Source: Pseudomonas brenneri
GTDB lineage: Bacteria; Pseudomonadota; Gammaproteobacteria; Pseudomonadales; Pseudomonadaceae
NCBI RefSeq assembly: GCF_007858285.1
Contig: NZ_VFIL01000003.1
Span: 372,001 to 436,000 of the forward strand
Reading direction: 5' to 3'
DNA: 64,000 nt
Shown: positions 7,115 to 14,944 of the stretch, piece by piece
Layout of the letters: each line of letters opens with the position of its first letter
How positions within the stretch are numbered: the stretch's first letter is position 1
Position numbers and translations under genes: made by a program
The notes under the pieces: model-generated
Databases searched by the model: none
What the model was told of the DNA's origin: nothing
The model's input: only the letters and a program-made list of their open reading frames with translations

Positions 7115-8941
7115 ATGAGCAATCCGAACAGCGAGATGATCACCCTCGGCATGATGTTGCGTAAGGTGCCGACCATTGTCAGGGCCCTGCCACGATTGGT
7201 GCGCGGTATCCGCGTCGCCAATATCACGGACCCCGACCAGCCGTGCGGGCTGGGCTGGACCTTCGAACAGGCCACCCAGCGCAATCCCGAGGGTGCGGCC
7301 CTGTTGTACGGCGATCAGGTCCTCAGTTATCGCCAGGCCAACCAGCACGCCAACCGCATCGCCCATCACCTGCAGGCCCAAGGCATTGGCAAGGGCGATG
7401 TGGTCGCGCTGTTTATTGAAAACCGCCCCGAGCTGCTGCTGACCGTGCTGGCAGTGGCCAAGGTCGGCGGTATCTGCGCCATGCTCAACACCGCACAAAC
7501 CCAGGCGGTGCTGGTGCACAGCCTGACCCTGGTGAACCCGGTAGCGATTGTTGTCGGTGCCGAACTGGTCGCAGCCTTTGACGCGGTGCGTGAGCAGGTG
7601 GCGATCGATCCGCTACGCACTTGGTATGTTGCCGATCAACAGGCGGTGCCGGTGCCTCACGGGTACATCGACCTGATGGCCGCCAGCGCGGACTGCTCGA
7701 CGGATAACCCGGCCAGCAGCCAACAGATCTACTTCAACGACCCGTGCTTCTATATCTATACCTCCGGCACCACCGGTTTGCCCAAGGCCGGCATCTTCAA
7801 GCATGGCCGCTGGATGAAGTCCTCGGCCAGCTTCGGCACCATCGCCCTGGATATGGGGCCTGAGGATGTCGTCTATTGCACCCTGCCGCTGTACCACGCC
7901 ACGGGGCTGTGTGTGTGCTGGGGCTCGGCGATTGCCGGCGCGTCGGGGTTTGCCATCCGCCGCAAGTTCAGCGCCAGCCAGTTCTGGGACGATGTGCGCA
8001 AATTCAACGCAACTACCCTGGGGTATGTCGGTGAGTTGTGCCGCTACCTGATCGACCAGCCGCCAAGCCCGCGCGACCGCGACAACCGCGTGGTGAAGAT
8101 GATCGGTAACGGCTTGCGCCCCGGGGTGTGGGGGCCGTTCAAGGAGCGCTTTGGCGTCGATCATATCTGCGAACTGTATGCAGCCAGCGACGGTAATATC
8201 GGTTTCACCAATGTGCTGAATTTCGACAACACCATCGGCTTTTCCCTGATGCACTGGGCGCTGGTGGACTACGCTCACGACACTTGCGAACCGATCCGTG
8301 GCAGCAACGGTTTTATGCGTGAAGTGCAGAAGGGCGGCCAGGGCCTGCTGCTGGCCAGGATCGACGACAAGGCGCCATTCGATGGTTACACCGACCCGGA
8401 AAAGAACCGCAAGGTGGTGTTGAGCGACGTATTTGAAAAGGGCGATCGCTATTTCAACACCGGCGATCTGTTGCGCAGCATCGGCTTTGGCCATGCGCAG
8501 TTCGTCGACCGCCTGGGCGATACCTATCGCTGGAAGGGCGAAAACGTCTCCACCACCGAGGTGGAAAACATCTTCATGCAACACCCGCAGATCACCGAGG
8601 CGGTGGCCTACGGTGTGGAAATCGCCAACACCAACGGGCGGGCCGGGATGGCGGCGATTACCCCGACCGAATCCCTGGCAACCCTGGATATGCAGGCATT
8701 GCTGCAGTTCGCCCAGAGTCAGATGCCAGCCTATGCGGTGCCGCTGTTCCTGCGGGTCAAGGTGAAGATGGAAACCACCGGCACCTTCAAGTATCAGAAA
8801 GTGCGGCTCAAGGAAGAGGCGTTCGACCCGGCCAAGGTCGGTGATGACCCACTGTATGCCTGGCTGCCGGGCACTGATGCCTATGTTCCGGTGACCGGGC
8901 AGGTGTTGGCGGATATTCAGGGTGGAAAATATCGCTACTGA
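7115..8941 (+). CDS. Long/very-long-chain acyl-CoA synthetase (FATP-type)
   Basis: The enzyme activates a fatty acid with ATP and CoA through an acyl-adenylate. The 608-residue protein belongs to the AMP-binding superfamily: the P-loop-like YTSGTTGLPK begins with T216 in the motif, followed by LPLYHATG, ELYAASDGN in the substrate region, FNTGDLLR with the ribose-binding Asp, and DTYRWKGENVSTTEVE at the C-terminal hinge. YxxSDGN and the long N-terminus favour the FATP/very-long-chain group over FadD. The start is the ATG at 7115 after AAAGGA. It stands alone, with no beta-oxidation genes next to it. Confidence 0.9.
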   Translation: MSNPNSEMITLGMMLRKVPTIVRALPRLVRGIRVANITDPDQPCGLGWTFEQATQRNPEGAALLYGDQVLSYRQANQHANRIAHHLQAQGIGKGDVVALFIENRPELLLTVLAVAKVGGICAMLNTAQTQAVLVHSLTLVNPVAIVVGAELVAAFDAVREQVAIDPLRTWYVADQQAVPVPHGYIDLMAASADCSTDNPASSQQIYFNDPCFYIYTSGTTGLPKAGIFKHGRWMKSSASFGTIALDMGPEDVVYCTLPLYHATGLCVCWGSAIAGASGFAIRRKFSASQFWDDVRKFNATTLGYVGELCRYLIDQPPSPRDRDNRVVKMIGNGLRPGVWGPFKERFGVDHICELYAASDGNIGFTNVLNFDNTIGFSLMHWALVDYAHDTCEPIRGSNGFMREVQKGGQGLLLARIDDKAPFDGYTDPEKNRKVVLSDVFEKGDRYFNTGDLLRSIGFGHAQFVDRLGDTYRWKGENVSTTEVENIFMQHPQITEAVAYGVEIANTNGRAGMAAITPTESLATLDMQALLQFAQSQMPAYAVPLFLRVKVKMETTGTFKYQKVRLKEEAFDPAKVGDDPLYAWLPGTDAYVPVTGQVLADIQGGKYRY

Positions 8942-9051
8942 CGGTATGTGATAGGGCACGACTATCGCGGCCTTCGGCAAAAAAGGGATGACAGGCGTAC
9001 GGTTGCTCGGGAAACTGACGGCCTTACGAAACACCTTACAGGGAGCCGCAG

Positions 9052-9567
9052 ATGTCAGATCAAGCCAAACAAATGACCGAAGAAGAAGCCGCCGAATTTG
9101 CCGAGCAGGTCTTCGACGTAGCTCGCCGGGGCGATGCCGCCATGTTGGCGGCACTGTTGGCCAAGGGCTTGCCGGTCAATCTGCGTAACCACAATGGCGA
9201 TACCTTGTTGATGTTGGCGGCCTATCACGGGCATGCCGAGGCGGTGAAAGTGTTGCTGGAGTTCAAGGCCGACCCGCAGATGGCCAACGACAAAAACCAG
9301 TTGCCCATCGCCGGTGCTGCGTTCAAGGGCAACCTTGAGGTGGTCAAGGCGCTGATCGAAGGTGGCGCCCCGGTTGAAGGGGCATCTGCCGATGGCCGCA
9401 CGGCACTGATGATGGCGGCGATGTTCAATCGCACCGAAATGGTCGAGTACCTGCTCAGCGTGGGGGCCAACCCCAAGGCTACGGATGCCCAGGGTGTAAC
9501 CGCCCTGGTGGCCGCCCAGACCATGGGTGCTGTGGATACGACGGCGCAGTTGCAAAAACTGGTGTAG
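9052..9567 (+). CDS. Ankyrin-repeat protein
   Basis: The protein has 171 residues and no signal peptide or membrane helix. After a charged N-terminal helix come about four ankyrin repeats, recognisable from phrases such as NGDTLLMLAAYHGHAEAVKVLL, GNLEVVKALIEGGAPVE and GRTALMMAAMFNRTEMVEYLL. Such repeats bind partner proteins. The best-known Pseudomonas relative, AnkB, works with catalase KatB, but no catalase gene is next to this one, so the partner is unknown. AGGGAGC lies upstream of the ATG. The following gene begins 41 bases after the stop on the same strand. Confidence 0.87.
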   Translation: MSDQAKQMTEEEAAEFAEQVFDVARRGDAAMLAALLAKGLPVNLRNHNGDTLLMLAAYHGHAEAVKVLLEFKADPQMANDKNQLPIAGAAFKGNLEVVKALIEGGAPVEGASADGRTALMMAAMFNRTEMVEYLLSVGANPKATDAQGVTALVAAQTMGAVDTTAQLQKLV

Positions 9568-9608
9568 GCTTTGCGCCCTCAAAATCAGCCTCGCCACAGG
9601 ATTCGCCC

Positions 9609-10139
9609 ATGAACACCGCGCTCGTCGAACTCATCACTAAAATCAGTTCCGGTTGCCTGGGTGACGCCGAGATCGTGCAGATCGCCGACGAAGCCACCCA
9701 GGCCTACGCCGATGCCGAGGGATTTCTGGCGGCCAACCCTGATATCAACTACGACGACACCTTCCCCATCCCCCTGGGTGAGTGGATTGTGGTGGGTAGC
9801 CTGCCGGAAACGGTGCTGTTCCAGGCCGATACCTACCAGGAACTGTTCGCCCAGATCGTCGCGTCCTTTGGCCCCAGCGTTGCGTTCAACCTCAAGCCCA
9901 AGCAACTGGCCAAGACCGAGGCGCTGACTGCGCTCAATCGGATCCAGATCCAACTCGGCGCCATGAACCCGGAAAGCGGCGGTTATACGCTGATGAATTT
10001 CAGCCAGTTGCTCGATGACGAAATCCAGGCGGTATTGGTGTATGGCAACGACGTACCACGGGTGCTGGAGTTGTGTGCCGAAGTCGGGATCAAGGGTGAG
10101 CCGTCCCTGGAGGCCCTGCGCATTGCATTGCACGTCTGA
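9609..10139 (+). CDS. Conserved hypothetical protein
   Basis: I do not recognise a family for this 176-residue acidic, soluble protein. It has no signal peptide, no membrane helix and a single Cys in the N-terminal third (SSGCLGD). It looks globular, with a hydrophobic motif GEWIVVGSLPETVLFQ in the middle. The codon use resembles that of neighbouring core genes, and AGGATTCGCCC precedes the ATG. It closely follows the ankyrin gene, which suggests cotranscription, not a shared function. Confidence 0.7.
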   Translation: MNTALVELITKISSGCLGDAEIVQIADEATQAYADAEGFLAANPDINYDDTFPIPLGEWIVVGSLPETVLFQADTYQELFAQIVASFGPSVAFNLKPKQLAKTEALTALNRIQIQLGAMNPESGGYTLMNFSQLLDDEIQAVLVYGNDVPRVLELCAEVGIKGEPSLEALRIALHV

Positions 10140-10206
10140 AATAAAACGGAACCCTCGCCAGGGCTGGCTATCCTAAGCAGGCAAGCCCTCACTTAGGAGC
10201 GACACC

Positions 10207-10398
10207 ATGGGTTCCACATTTAACAGCCTGATCGGGTTGATCATCCTGGCGCTGGATATCTGGGCGATCATCAACGTCTTCAAAAGCGGCGCCGGGACCG
10301 GGGCCAAAGTGTTGTGGATCCTGTTGATCCTGTTCCTGCCGGTGCTGGGCCTGATTATCTGGGCCATTGCCGGGCCACGGGGCAATGTGCGGATCTGA
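10207..10398 (+). CDS. Small two-helix membrane protein, PLDc_N (phospholipase D nuclease N-terminal-like) family
   Basis: This 63-residue protein has two hydrophobic helices (about residues 8-24 and 34-52) separated by a short KSGAGTGAK turn and ending in AGPRGN. That layout, with the WILLILFLPVLGLIIW second helix, is typical of the PLDc_N domain found as free-standing small membrane proteins and at the N-terminus of cardiolipin synthases. The function of the free-standing form is unknown. TAGGAGCGACACC provides a strong ribosome-binding site. Confidence 0.85.
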   Translation: MGSTFNSLIGLIILALDIWAIINVFKSGAGTGAKVLWILLILFLPVLGLIIWAIAGPRGNVRI

Positions 10399-10433
10399 CC
10401 GACACACTCCATTTTTCGAGTGAGCACAGTAAA

Positions 10434-10457
10434 TGTGGGAGCAAGCCCGCTCCCACA
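10434..10457. repeat. Single REP palindrome
   Basis: TGTGGGAGC / GCTCCCACA with a six-base loop forms a perfect hairpin 36 bases after the PLDc_N gene. It is of the TGTGGGAGC REP class common in fluorescent pseudomonads and may end transcription. The rest of 10399-10732 shows no gene; it presumably carries the promoter of the LTA-synthase-like gene, but I see no convincing -10/-35 pair. Confidence 0.8.
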
Positions 10458-10732
10458 ATTGCTTCTCCTGTGTTCTGAAGATTTGTGTGTCGAGATATTC
10501 GCTGGACAAAATTTTCACACTTCATCCAAGACAATTCCCCCGCTTTATTTTCCTGTCACGGCCCGTGTGTGCCGCCAGGAGCCCTGCGCGATGAGTAATC
10601 AATAGCGTTGCCGACGTTGATCGGGCACCATCTGCCCACCGCGTAATACCTGGACCCTGCGCCTTCATTGGCCGGGGCAGGACGCCGCTGCATTATTTCG
10701 CAACTTAAACTTCCAATGGGTCCTCAAACAAC

Positions 10733-12820
10733 ATGGCAAACCCGGACGCCCTGAATCAGCAGCGAGCTTCTAATCGCTTGCTGCAACCCACCGTCAAATC
10801 CCACCTGGCCTACACGCTGCTTTGTGCCCTGGTCATGATGGTGATGCTCTCCCTGCTGCGCCTCGGGCTGTTGGTGTACAACAGCGACATGATGCTCGAT
10901 ACCCCGGCCTCGACGTTCCTTGAAGCGTTCGTCAATGGCCTGCGCATGGACTTGCGTCTGGTGGTGTACCTGAGCATTCCGCTGATCCTGGCCCTGTTCA
11001 GTGTGCGCGCCATGGCTGCCCGCGGGTTCTTCCGGTTGTGGCTGACCGTGGTCTCCAGCATCGCGCTGTTCCTTGGCCTGATGGAGATGGACTTCTACCG
11101 CGAGTTCCACCAGCGCCTCAACGGCCTGGTCTTCCAGTACGTCAAGGAAGATCCGAAAACCGTGATGAGCATGCTCTGGTACGGCTTCCCGGTGGTGCGC
11201 TACCTGCTGGGTTGGGCGGTCGGTACGTTTATCCTGAGCATCGCCTTCAAGGGCGCCGACCGCGCGACGCGCCCGCGTGGCCCGTTCAGCGGTGGCACCG
11301 TCGGCACTCGCCAGGTTGCCCCGTGGTACAGCCGCATTGCGGTGTTCGTGGTCTGCCTGCTGATCGCCGTGGTCGCCGCACGCGGCACCCTGCGCCAGGG
11401 CCCGCCGATGCGTTGGGGTGACGTGTACACCACCGACTCCAACTTCGCCAACCACCTGGGCCTCAACGGTACGCTGTCGCTGATCGGTGCGGCCAAGGCG
11501 CGTTTCTCCGAGCATCGCGAGAACGTCTGGAAAGCCACCCTGGAGCAACCGCTGGCCACCCAGACCGTGCGCGACATGCTGGTACTGCCGGACGAGAAAC
11601 TGGTGGATACCGACACTGCCGCCGTGCGCCGTGACTTCACGCCACCGGCCGAGAAGACCCTGCCGATCAAGAACGTCGTGGTGATCCTGATGGAAAGCTT
11701 CGCCGGTCACTCGGTGGGCGCGTTGGGCAGCAACGGCAAGATCACGCCGTACTTCGATGAGTTGACCAAGGAAGGCCTGCTGTTCGACCGTTTCTTCTCC
11801 AATGGCACCCATACCCACCAGGGCATGTTCGCCACCATGGCGTGCTTCCCGAACCTGCCAGGCTTCGAATACCTGATGCAGACCCCGGAAGGCAGCCACA
11901 AGCTGTCGGGCTTGCCGCAATTGCTCAGCGCCCGTGATTTCGACGACGTGTATGTCTACAACGGCGACTTCGCCTGGGATAACCAGTCGGGCTTCTTCAG
12001 CAACCAGGGCATGACCAACTTCATTGGCCGCAACGACTTCGTCGACCCGGTGTTCTCCGATCCGACCTGGGGCGTGTCCGACCAGGACATGTTCGACCGT
12101 GGCCTGCAAGAGTTGAAGGCGCGCGAAGGCGGCAAGCCGTTCTACGCACTGCTGCAAACCCTGTCCAACCATACGCCGTATGCCTTGCCGACACCGTTGC
12201 CAGTCGCGCCGGTCACTGACCGTGGCCGCCTCAACGAGCATTTGACGGCCATGCGCTACTCCGACTGGGCCTTGGGCCAGTTCTTCGAGAAGGCCCGCAA
12301 GGAGCCGTACTTCAAGGACACCCTGTTTGTGATCGTCGGCGACCATGGTTTTGGTAACGAGCAACAGATCACCGAAATGGACCTGGGCCGTTTCAACGTG
12401 CCATTGCTGTTGATCGCACCGGGCATGCAAGACAAGTTCGGCGTGCGTGACCACACCGTGGGTACGCAGATCGATATCGTGCCGACCATCATGGGTCGCC
12501 TGGGCGGTGAAACCCGTCACCAGTGCTGGGGCCGTGACCTGCTCAATTTGCCGGAAGGCGACAAGGGCTTTGGCGTGATCAAGCCATCGGGCAGCGACCA
12601 GACCGTGGCCTTGCTCACCGCTGACCGCGTGTTGGTACTGCCCAAGGAAATGCCACCGAAACTGTGGCAATACGAACTGGGTGCCAACCCTACCGGCAAG
12701 GTGATCCCTGAGTCGGCGGATGAGGCGCAACTTAAGCAGAAACTTGAGTCGTTCCTGCAAACTGCTACCAAGAGCCTGTTGGATAACACCGCAGGCGTGG
12801 TAGACGGCAAGCCGGACTAA
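10733..12820 (+). CDS. LTA synthase family (sulfatase-fold) phosphoglycerol/phosphoethanolamine transferase-like protein
   Basis: The 695-residue protein has five hydrophobic helices in the first ~230 residues, then a large periplasmic sulfatase-fold domain from about residue 310. Metal-site features are visible: NVVVILMESFAG (metal-binding Glu), SNGTHTHQGMFA (candidate Thr nucleophile), and VIVGDHGFGNEQ (Asp-His pair). This is the architecture of lipoteichoic acid synthase and of OpgB-type phosphoglycerol transferases. Gram-negative pseudomonads have no LTA, so a role in modifying periplasmic glucans or another envelope glycan is an inference. A strong terminator follows the stop. Confidence 0.85.
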   Translation: MANPDALNQQRASNRLLQPTVKSHLAYTLLCALVMMVMLSLLRLGLLVYNSDMMLDTPASTFLEAFVNGLRMDLRLVVYLSIPLILALFSVRAMAARGFFRLWLTVVSSIALFLGLMEMDFYREFHQRLNGLVFQYVKEDPKTVMSMLWYGFPVVRYLLGWAVGTFILSIAFKGADRATRPRGPFSGGTVGTRQVAPWYSRIAVFVVCLLIAVVAARGTLRQGPPMRWGDVYTTDSNFANHLGLNGTLSLIGAAKARFSEHRENVWKATLEQPLATQTVRDMLVLPDEKLVDTDTAAVRRDFTPPAEKTLPIKNVVVILMESFAGHSVGALGSNGKITPYFDELTKEGLLFDRFFSNGTHTHQGMFATMACFPNLPGFEYLMQTPEGSHKLSGLPQLLSARDFDDVYVYNGDFAWDNQSGFFSNQGMTNFIGRNDFVDPVFSDPTWGVSDQDMFDRGLQELKAREGGKPFYALLQTLSNHTPYALPTPLPVAPVTDRGRLNEHLTAMRYSDWALGQFFEKARKEPYFKDTLFVIVGDHGFGNEQQITEMDLGRFNVPLLLIAPGMQDKFGVRDHTVGTQIDIVPTIMGRLGGETRHQCWGRDLLNLPEGDKGFGVIKPSGSDQTVALLTADRVLVLPKEMPPKLWQYELGANPTGKVIPESADEAQLKQKLESFLQTATKSLLDNTAGVVDGKPD

Positions 12821-12831
12821 TCGGCGCCAAT

Positions 12832-12865
12832 AAAAAAGAGGCCTTCTTCAAGGCCTCTTTTTTTT
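12832..12865 (+). terminator. Rho-independent terminator of the LTA-synthase-like gene
   Basis: AAAAAGAGGCCTT and AAGGCCTCTTTTT form a perfect stem with a four-base loop, followed by a long T-tract. It starts 12 bases after the stop codon. Confidence 0.92.
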
Positions 12866-12875
12866 GCATCTTTTT

Positions 12876-12976
12876 CTGTAGGAGCGAGCTTGCTCGCGAA
12901 GAACTCAGAGCCAGCACGTTTATCCTGAAGAAACGCATTGCCTGGGTGTTCTTCGCGAGCAAGCTCGCTCCTACAG
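12876..12976. repeat. REP doublet (REPIN-like)
   Basis: CTGTAGGAGCGAGCTTGCTC at 12876 and its reverse complement ending at 12976 flank about 50 bases of non-repeated sequence. The arms extend to 25 bp (through CGCGAAGAA / TTCTTCGCG). It lies between the terminator of the upstream gene and the end of the DUF3309 gene. Confidence 0.88.
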
Positions 12977-12992
12977 TTATGGGTTACAGCCG

Positions 12993-13145
12993 TTATATCT
13001 TGCCCAGCAGCAACAGGATCAACAGCACCACCAGCACCGTACCGAGAATGCCCGATGGCCCATAACCCCAGTTGCGTGAGTGCGGGAACACCGGCAGGCC
13101 GCCGACCAGCAGGAGGATCAGAACAATGATAAGAATGAGGCTCAT
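12993..13145 (-). CDS. DUF3309 family small membrane protein
   Basis: This 50-residue protein has two hydrophobic helices around a short polar loop: an N-terminal helix (MSLILIIVLILLLVGG), the motif LPVFPHSRNWGYGPSG typical of DUF3309, then a second helix ending in GKI. It is a very short inner-membrane protein of unknown function, widespread in proteobacteria. AAGGA precedes the ATG by about eight bases on the minus strand, which supports translation. Confidence 0.85.
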   Translation of the reverse strand: MSLILIIVLILLLVGGLPVFPHSRNWGYGPSGILGTVLVVLLILLLLGKI

Positions 13146-13476
13146 AGTGTGTTTTCCTTATTCGTCTTCTGAGAAATACCTGAGTATCAAGTGATAGCGC
13201 CGGTCATTTAAAACGGCGGCCTTAATTGATCCGACTCCTGCACTTTGCAGAAAATTCCCTGTTTTTTTAACTCGATTTGGCTACTGGTTTATTTCTTTTT
13301 TAATTGTTGTGCTGCTTCGCACTTAGTTTGAAAAGATTGAACTTACCCCGTGCTCCGGCATCCGACCGGGCCTTTGGTTTGCTTCGGGCATTCAGCAACT
13401 TGATGGTGCATGGGTCGGTGAATAACCTTCGCTACACTGGCGCGTACTTCTTCCCTGAACCACAAGGCTACTTCCT

Positions 13477-14292
13477 ATGCAAAATCGCATGATGATCACC
13501 GGCGCTGGATCTGGCCTGGGTCGCGAAATCGCTCTGCGCTGGGCCCGGGAGGGCTGGCAACTGGCCTTGTCGGACGTCAGCGAGCCGGGCTTGCAGGAAA
13601 CCCTGGCGCTGGTGCGCCAGGCCGGTGGCGACGGGTTTATCCAGCGGTGTGATGTGCGTGACTACAGCCAGCTCACGGCCTTTGCCCAGGCCTGCGAAGT
13701 CAAGCTGGGCGGTATCGATGTGATCGTCAACAACGCCGGGGTTGCCTCCGGTGGGTTCTTCAGCGAATTGTCCCTGGAAGACTGGGACTGGCAGATCGCA
13801 ATCAACCTCATGGGCGTGGTCAAGGGCTGCAAGGCTTTCCTGCCGCTGCTGGAAAAGAGCAAGGGCCGCATCATCAACATCGCTTCCATGGCCGCCTTGA
13901 TGCAAGGCCCGGCCATGAGCAACTACAACGTGGCTAAGGCCGGCGTGGTGGCGCTCTCGGAAAGCCTGCTGGTGGAGCTCAAGCAACAGGAGGTCGGGGT
14001 ACACGTGGTTTGCCCGTCGTTCTTCCAGACCAACCTGCTGGATTCGTTCCGTGGCCCGACGCCTGCGATGAAGGCCCAGGTCGGTAAATTGCTGGAAAGC
14101 TCGCCGATCAGTGCGGCAGACATTGCCGATTACATCTACCAGCGTGTGGCCGAGGGTGAGTTCATGATCCTGCCCCACGAGCAAGGGCGGATGGCCTGGG
14201 CACTGAAGCAGAAAAATCCGCAGTTACTGTATGACGAGATGACCAGCATGTCGGAGAAAATGCGCGCCAAGGCACAGTCGGTCAAAGGCTGA
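13477..14292 (+). CDS. Short-chain dehydrogenase/reductase (SDR)
   Basis: The 271-residue cytoplasmic oxidoreductase has the classical SDR signature: TGAGSGLGR cofactor motif at residues 8-16, NNAG near residue 86, and the Ser-Tyr-Lys catalytic set in NIASMAA and SNYNVAKAG (Tyr-x-x-x-Lys). An Asp just after the second beta strand (LSDVSE) favours NAD(H). The substrate is unknown. It is a single gene; the preceding 330 bases (13146-13476) hold no other gene. A CTACACT at 13432 resembles a stationary-phase (RpoS-type) -10 but is only 45 bases before the ATG and unproven. Confidence 0.85.
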   Translation: MQNRMMITGAGSGLGREIALRWAREGWQLALSDVSEPGLQETLALVRQAGGDGFIQRCDVRDYSQLTAFAQACEVKLGGIDVIVNNAGVASGGFFSELSLEDWDWQIAINLMGVVKGCKAFLPLLEKSKGRIINIASMAALMQGPAMSNYNVAKAGVVALSESLLVELKQQEVGVHVVCPSFFQTNLLDSFRGPTPAMKAQVGKLLESSPISAADIADYIYQRVAEGEFMILPHEQGRMAWALKQKNPQLLYDEMTSMSEKMRAKAQSVKG

Positions 14293-14375
14293 TGGATATA
14301 AACAGTGTGTTTATATTTTTGCGGTTCTGCTTGGCTATTTGATATTTGTCTGTCAGTAAAACAAACCCTAGGTTG

Positions 14376-14460
14376 TAGGGAGGATCTGTTTATTTGGCAG
14401 GCCATTGATGGCTCGTAGGGGAGGGAGCATGGTCGACGTCCGGTAATTTTCCAAAGGACA
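14376..14460 (+). promoter_or_regulatory. csrA leader with GGA motifs
   Basis: The 5' leader of the CsrA-family gene contains GGAGGA (14379-14384), a GGGGAGGGA run around 14418-14426, and AAAGGACA (14453-14460), the last being the ribosome-binding site. Csr/Rsm proteins bind GGA in loops, so autoregulation of translation is plausible. No structure prediction was made. Confidence 0.4.
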
Positions 14461-14466
14461 TACACC

Positions 14467-14661
14467 ATGCTGGTACTTAGCCGCGCGGTAGGCGAAATCA
14501 TTTCCATCGGTGACCACATCACCCTGCGGATCCTGGAGGTCAACAACCTCCAGGTGAAACTCGGCGTGCAAGCGCCGACAGGGGTCAACGTGCACCGGGC
14601 GGAGGTCTATGAAAGGATCCGCCACCAGCAGGCAAACCCGGTATCCGTGCCTAATCCCTAG
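14467..14661 (+). CDS. csrA: CsrA/RsmA-family RNA-binding regulator (divergent paralogue)
   Basis: Csr/Rsm proteins are dimeric post-transcriptional regulators that bind GGA motifs near ribosome-binding sites and control secondary metabolism and motility in Pseudomonas. This 64-residue protein keeps the family fold signature (MLVLSRAVGE at the start, VHRAEVYERI near residue 42-51) and the RNA-contacting L4, R6 and R44. The interior (ISIGDHITLRILEVNNLQVKLGVQAPTG) differs considerably from RsmA and RsmE, so it is an additional paralogue, not the housekeeping copy. AAAGGACA sets the start. Its stop codon overlaps that of the convergent yheU. Confidence 0.9.
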   Translation: MLVLSRAVGEIISIGDHITLRILEVNNLQVKLGVQAPTGVNVHRAEVYERIRHQQANPVSVPNP

Positions 14662-14885
14662 TCAAACAGGTGCTTGGGCACATCGTGCTTGAGCATCAAT
14701 TGGCACTGTTCACTCTCAGGGTCGAAAACGATCAGCGCCTGGCCCTTGGTCAACGCCTGGCGTACGCGCAATACGCGGGTTTCCAGGGGCGTGTCGTCGC
14801 CGTTATCGGTGCCGTCGCGGGTCACGAAGTCTTCGATGAGGCGTGTCAGGGTGTCGACTTCAAGTGCATCGTGGGGAATCAGCAT
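14658..14885 (-). CDS. yheU: YheU family protein (UPF0270)
   Basis: The 75-residue protein begins MLIPHDALEVDTLTRLIEDFVTRDGTD, the hallmark of the YheU/UPF0270 family, followed by a basic central helix. The family is widespread in gammaproteobacteria and its function is unknown. Its stop codon overlaps that of csrA by four bases in convergent orientation, so each transcript must run into the other gene or end inside it. Confidence 0.9.
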   Translation of the reverse strand: MLIPHDALEVDTLTRLIEDFVTRDGTDNGDDTPLETRVLRVRQALTKGQALIVFDPESEQCQLMLKHDVPKHLFD

Positions 14886-14901
14886 ACAAGCCTCAAATGA
14901 T

Positions 14902-14932
14902 TGATCCCGGCGATGCTACTGTGCCGGGATCA
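14902..14932 (-). terminator. Hairpin after the NAGGN operon
   Basis: TGATCCCGGC and GCCGGGATCA form a perfect 10-bp stem with an 11-base loop. It lies 13 bases beyond the stop of the M42 peptidase gene on the minus strand and before yheU. The T-tract is poor, so it may be a weak terminator or a processing site. Confidence 0.5.
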
Positions 14933-14944
14933 TTGTTGCCAGCT

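Noticed and set aside
10724..12760. 678-codon minus-strand frame opposite the LTA-synthase-like gene
   Set aside because: Composition is that of an antisense shadow; the plus-strand gene has clear motifs and a terminator.
13304..13492. 62-codon frame before the SDR gene
   Set aside because: It overlaps the SDR start, has no ribosome-binding site and no recognisable sequence.
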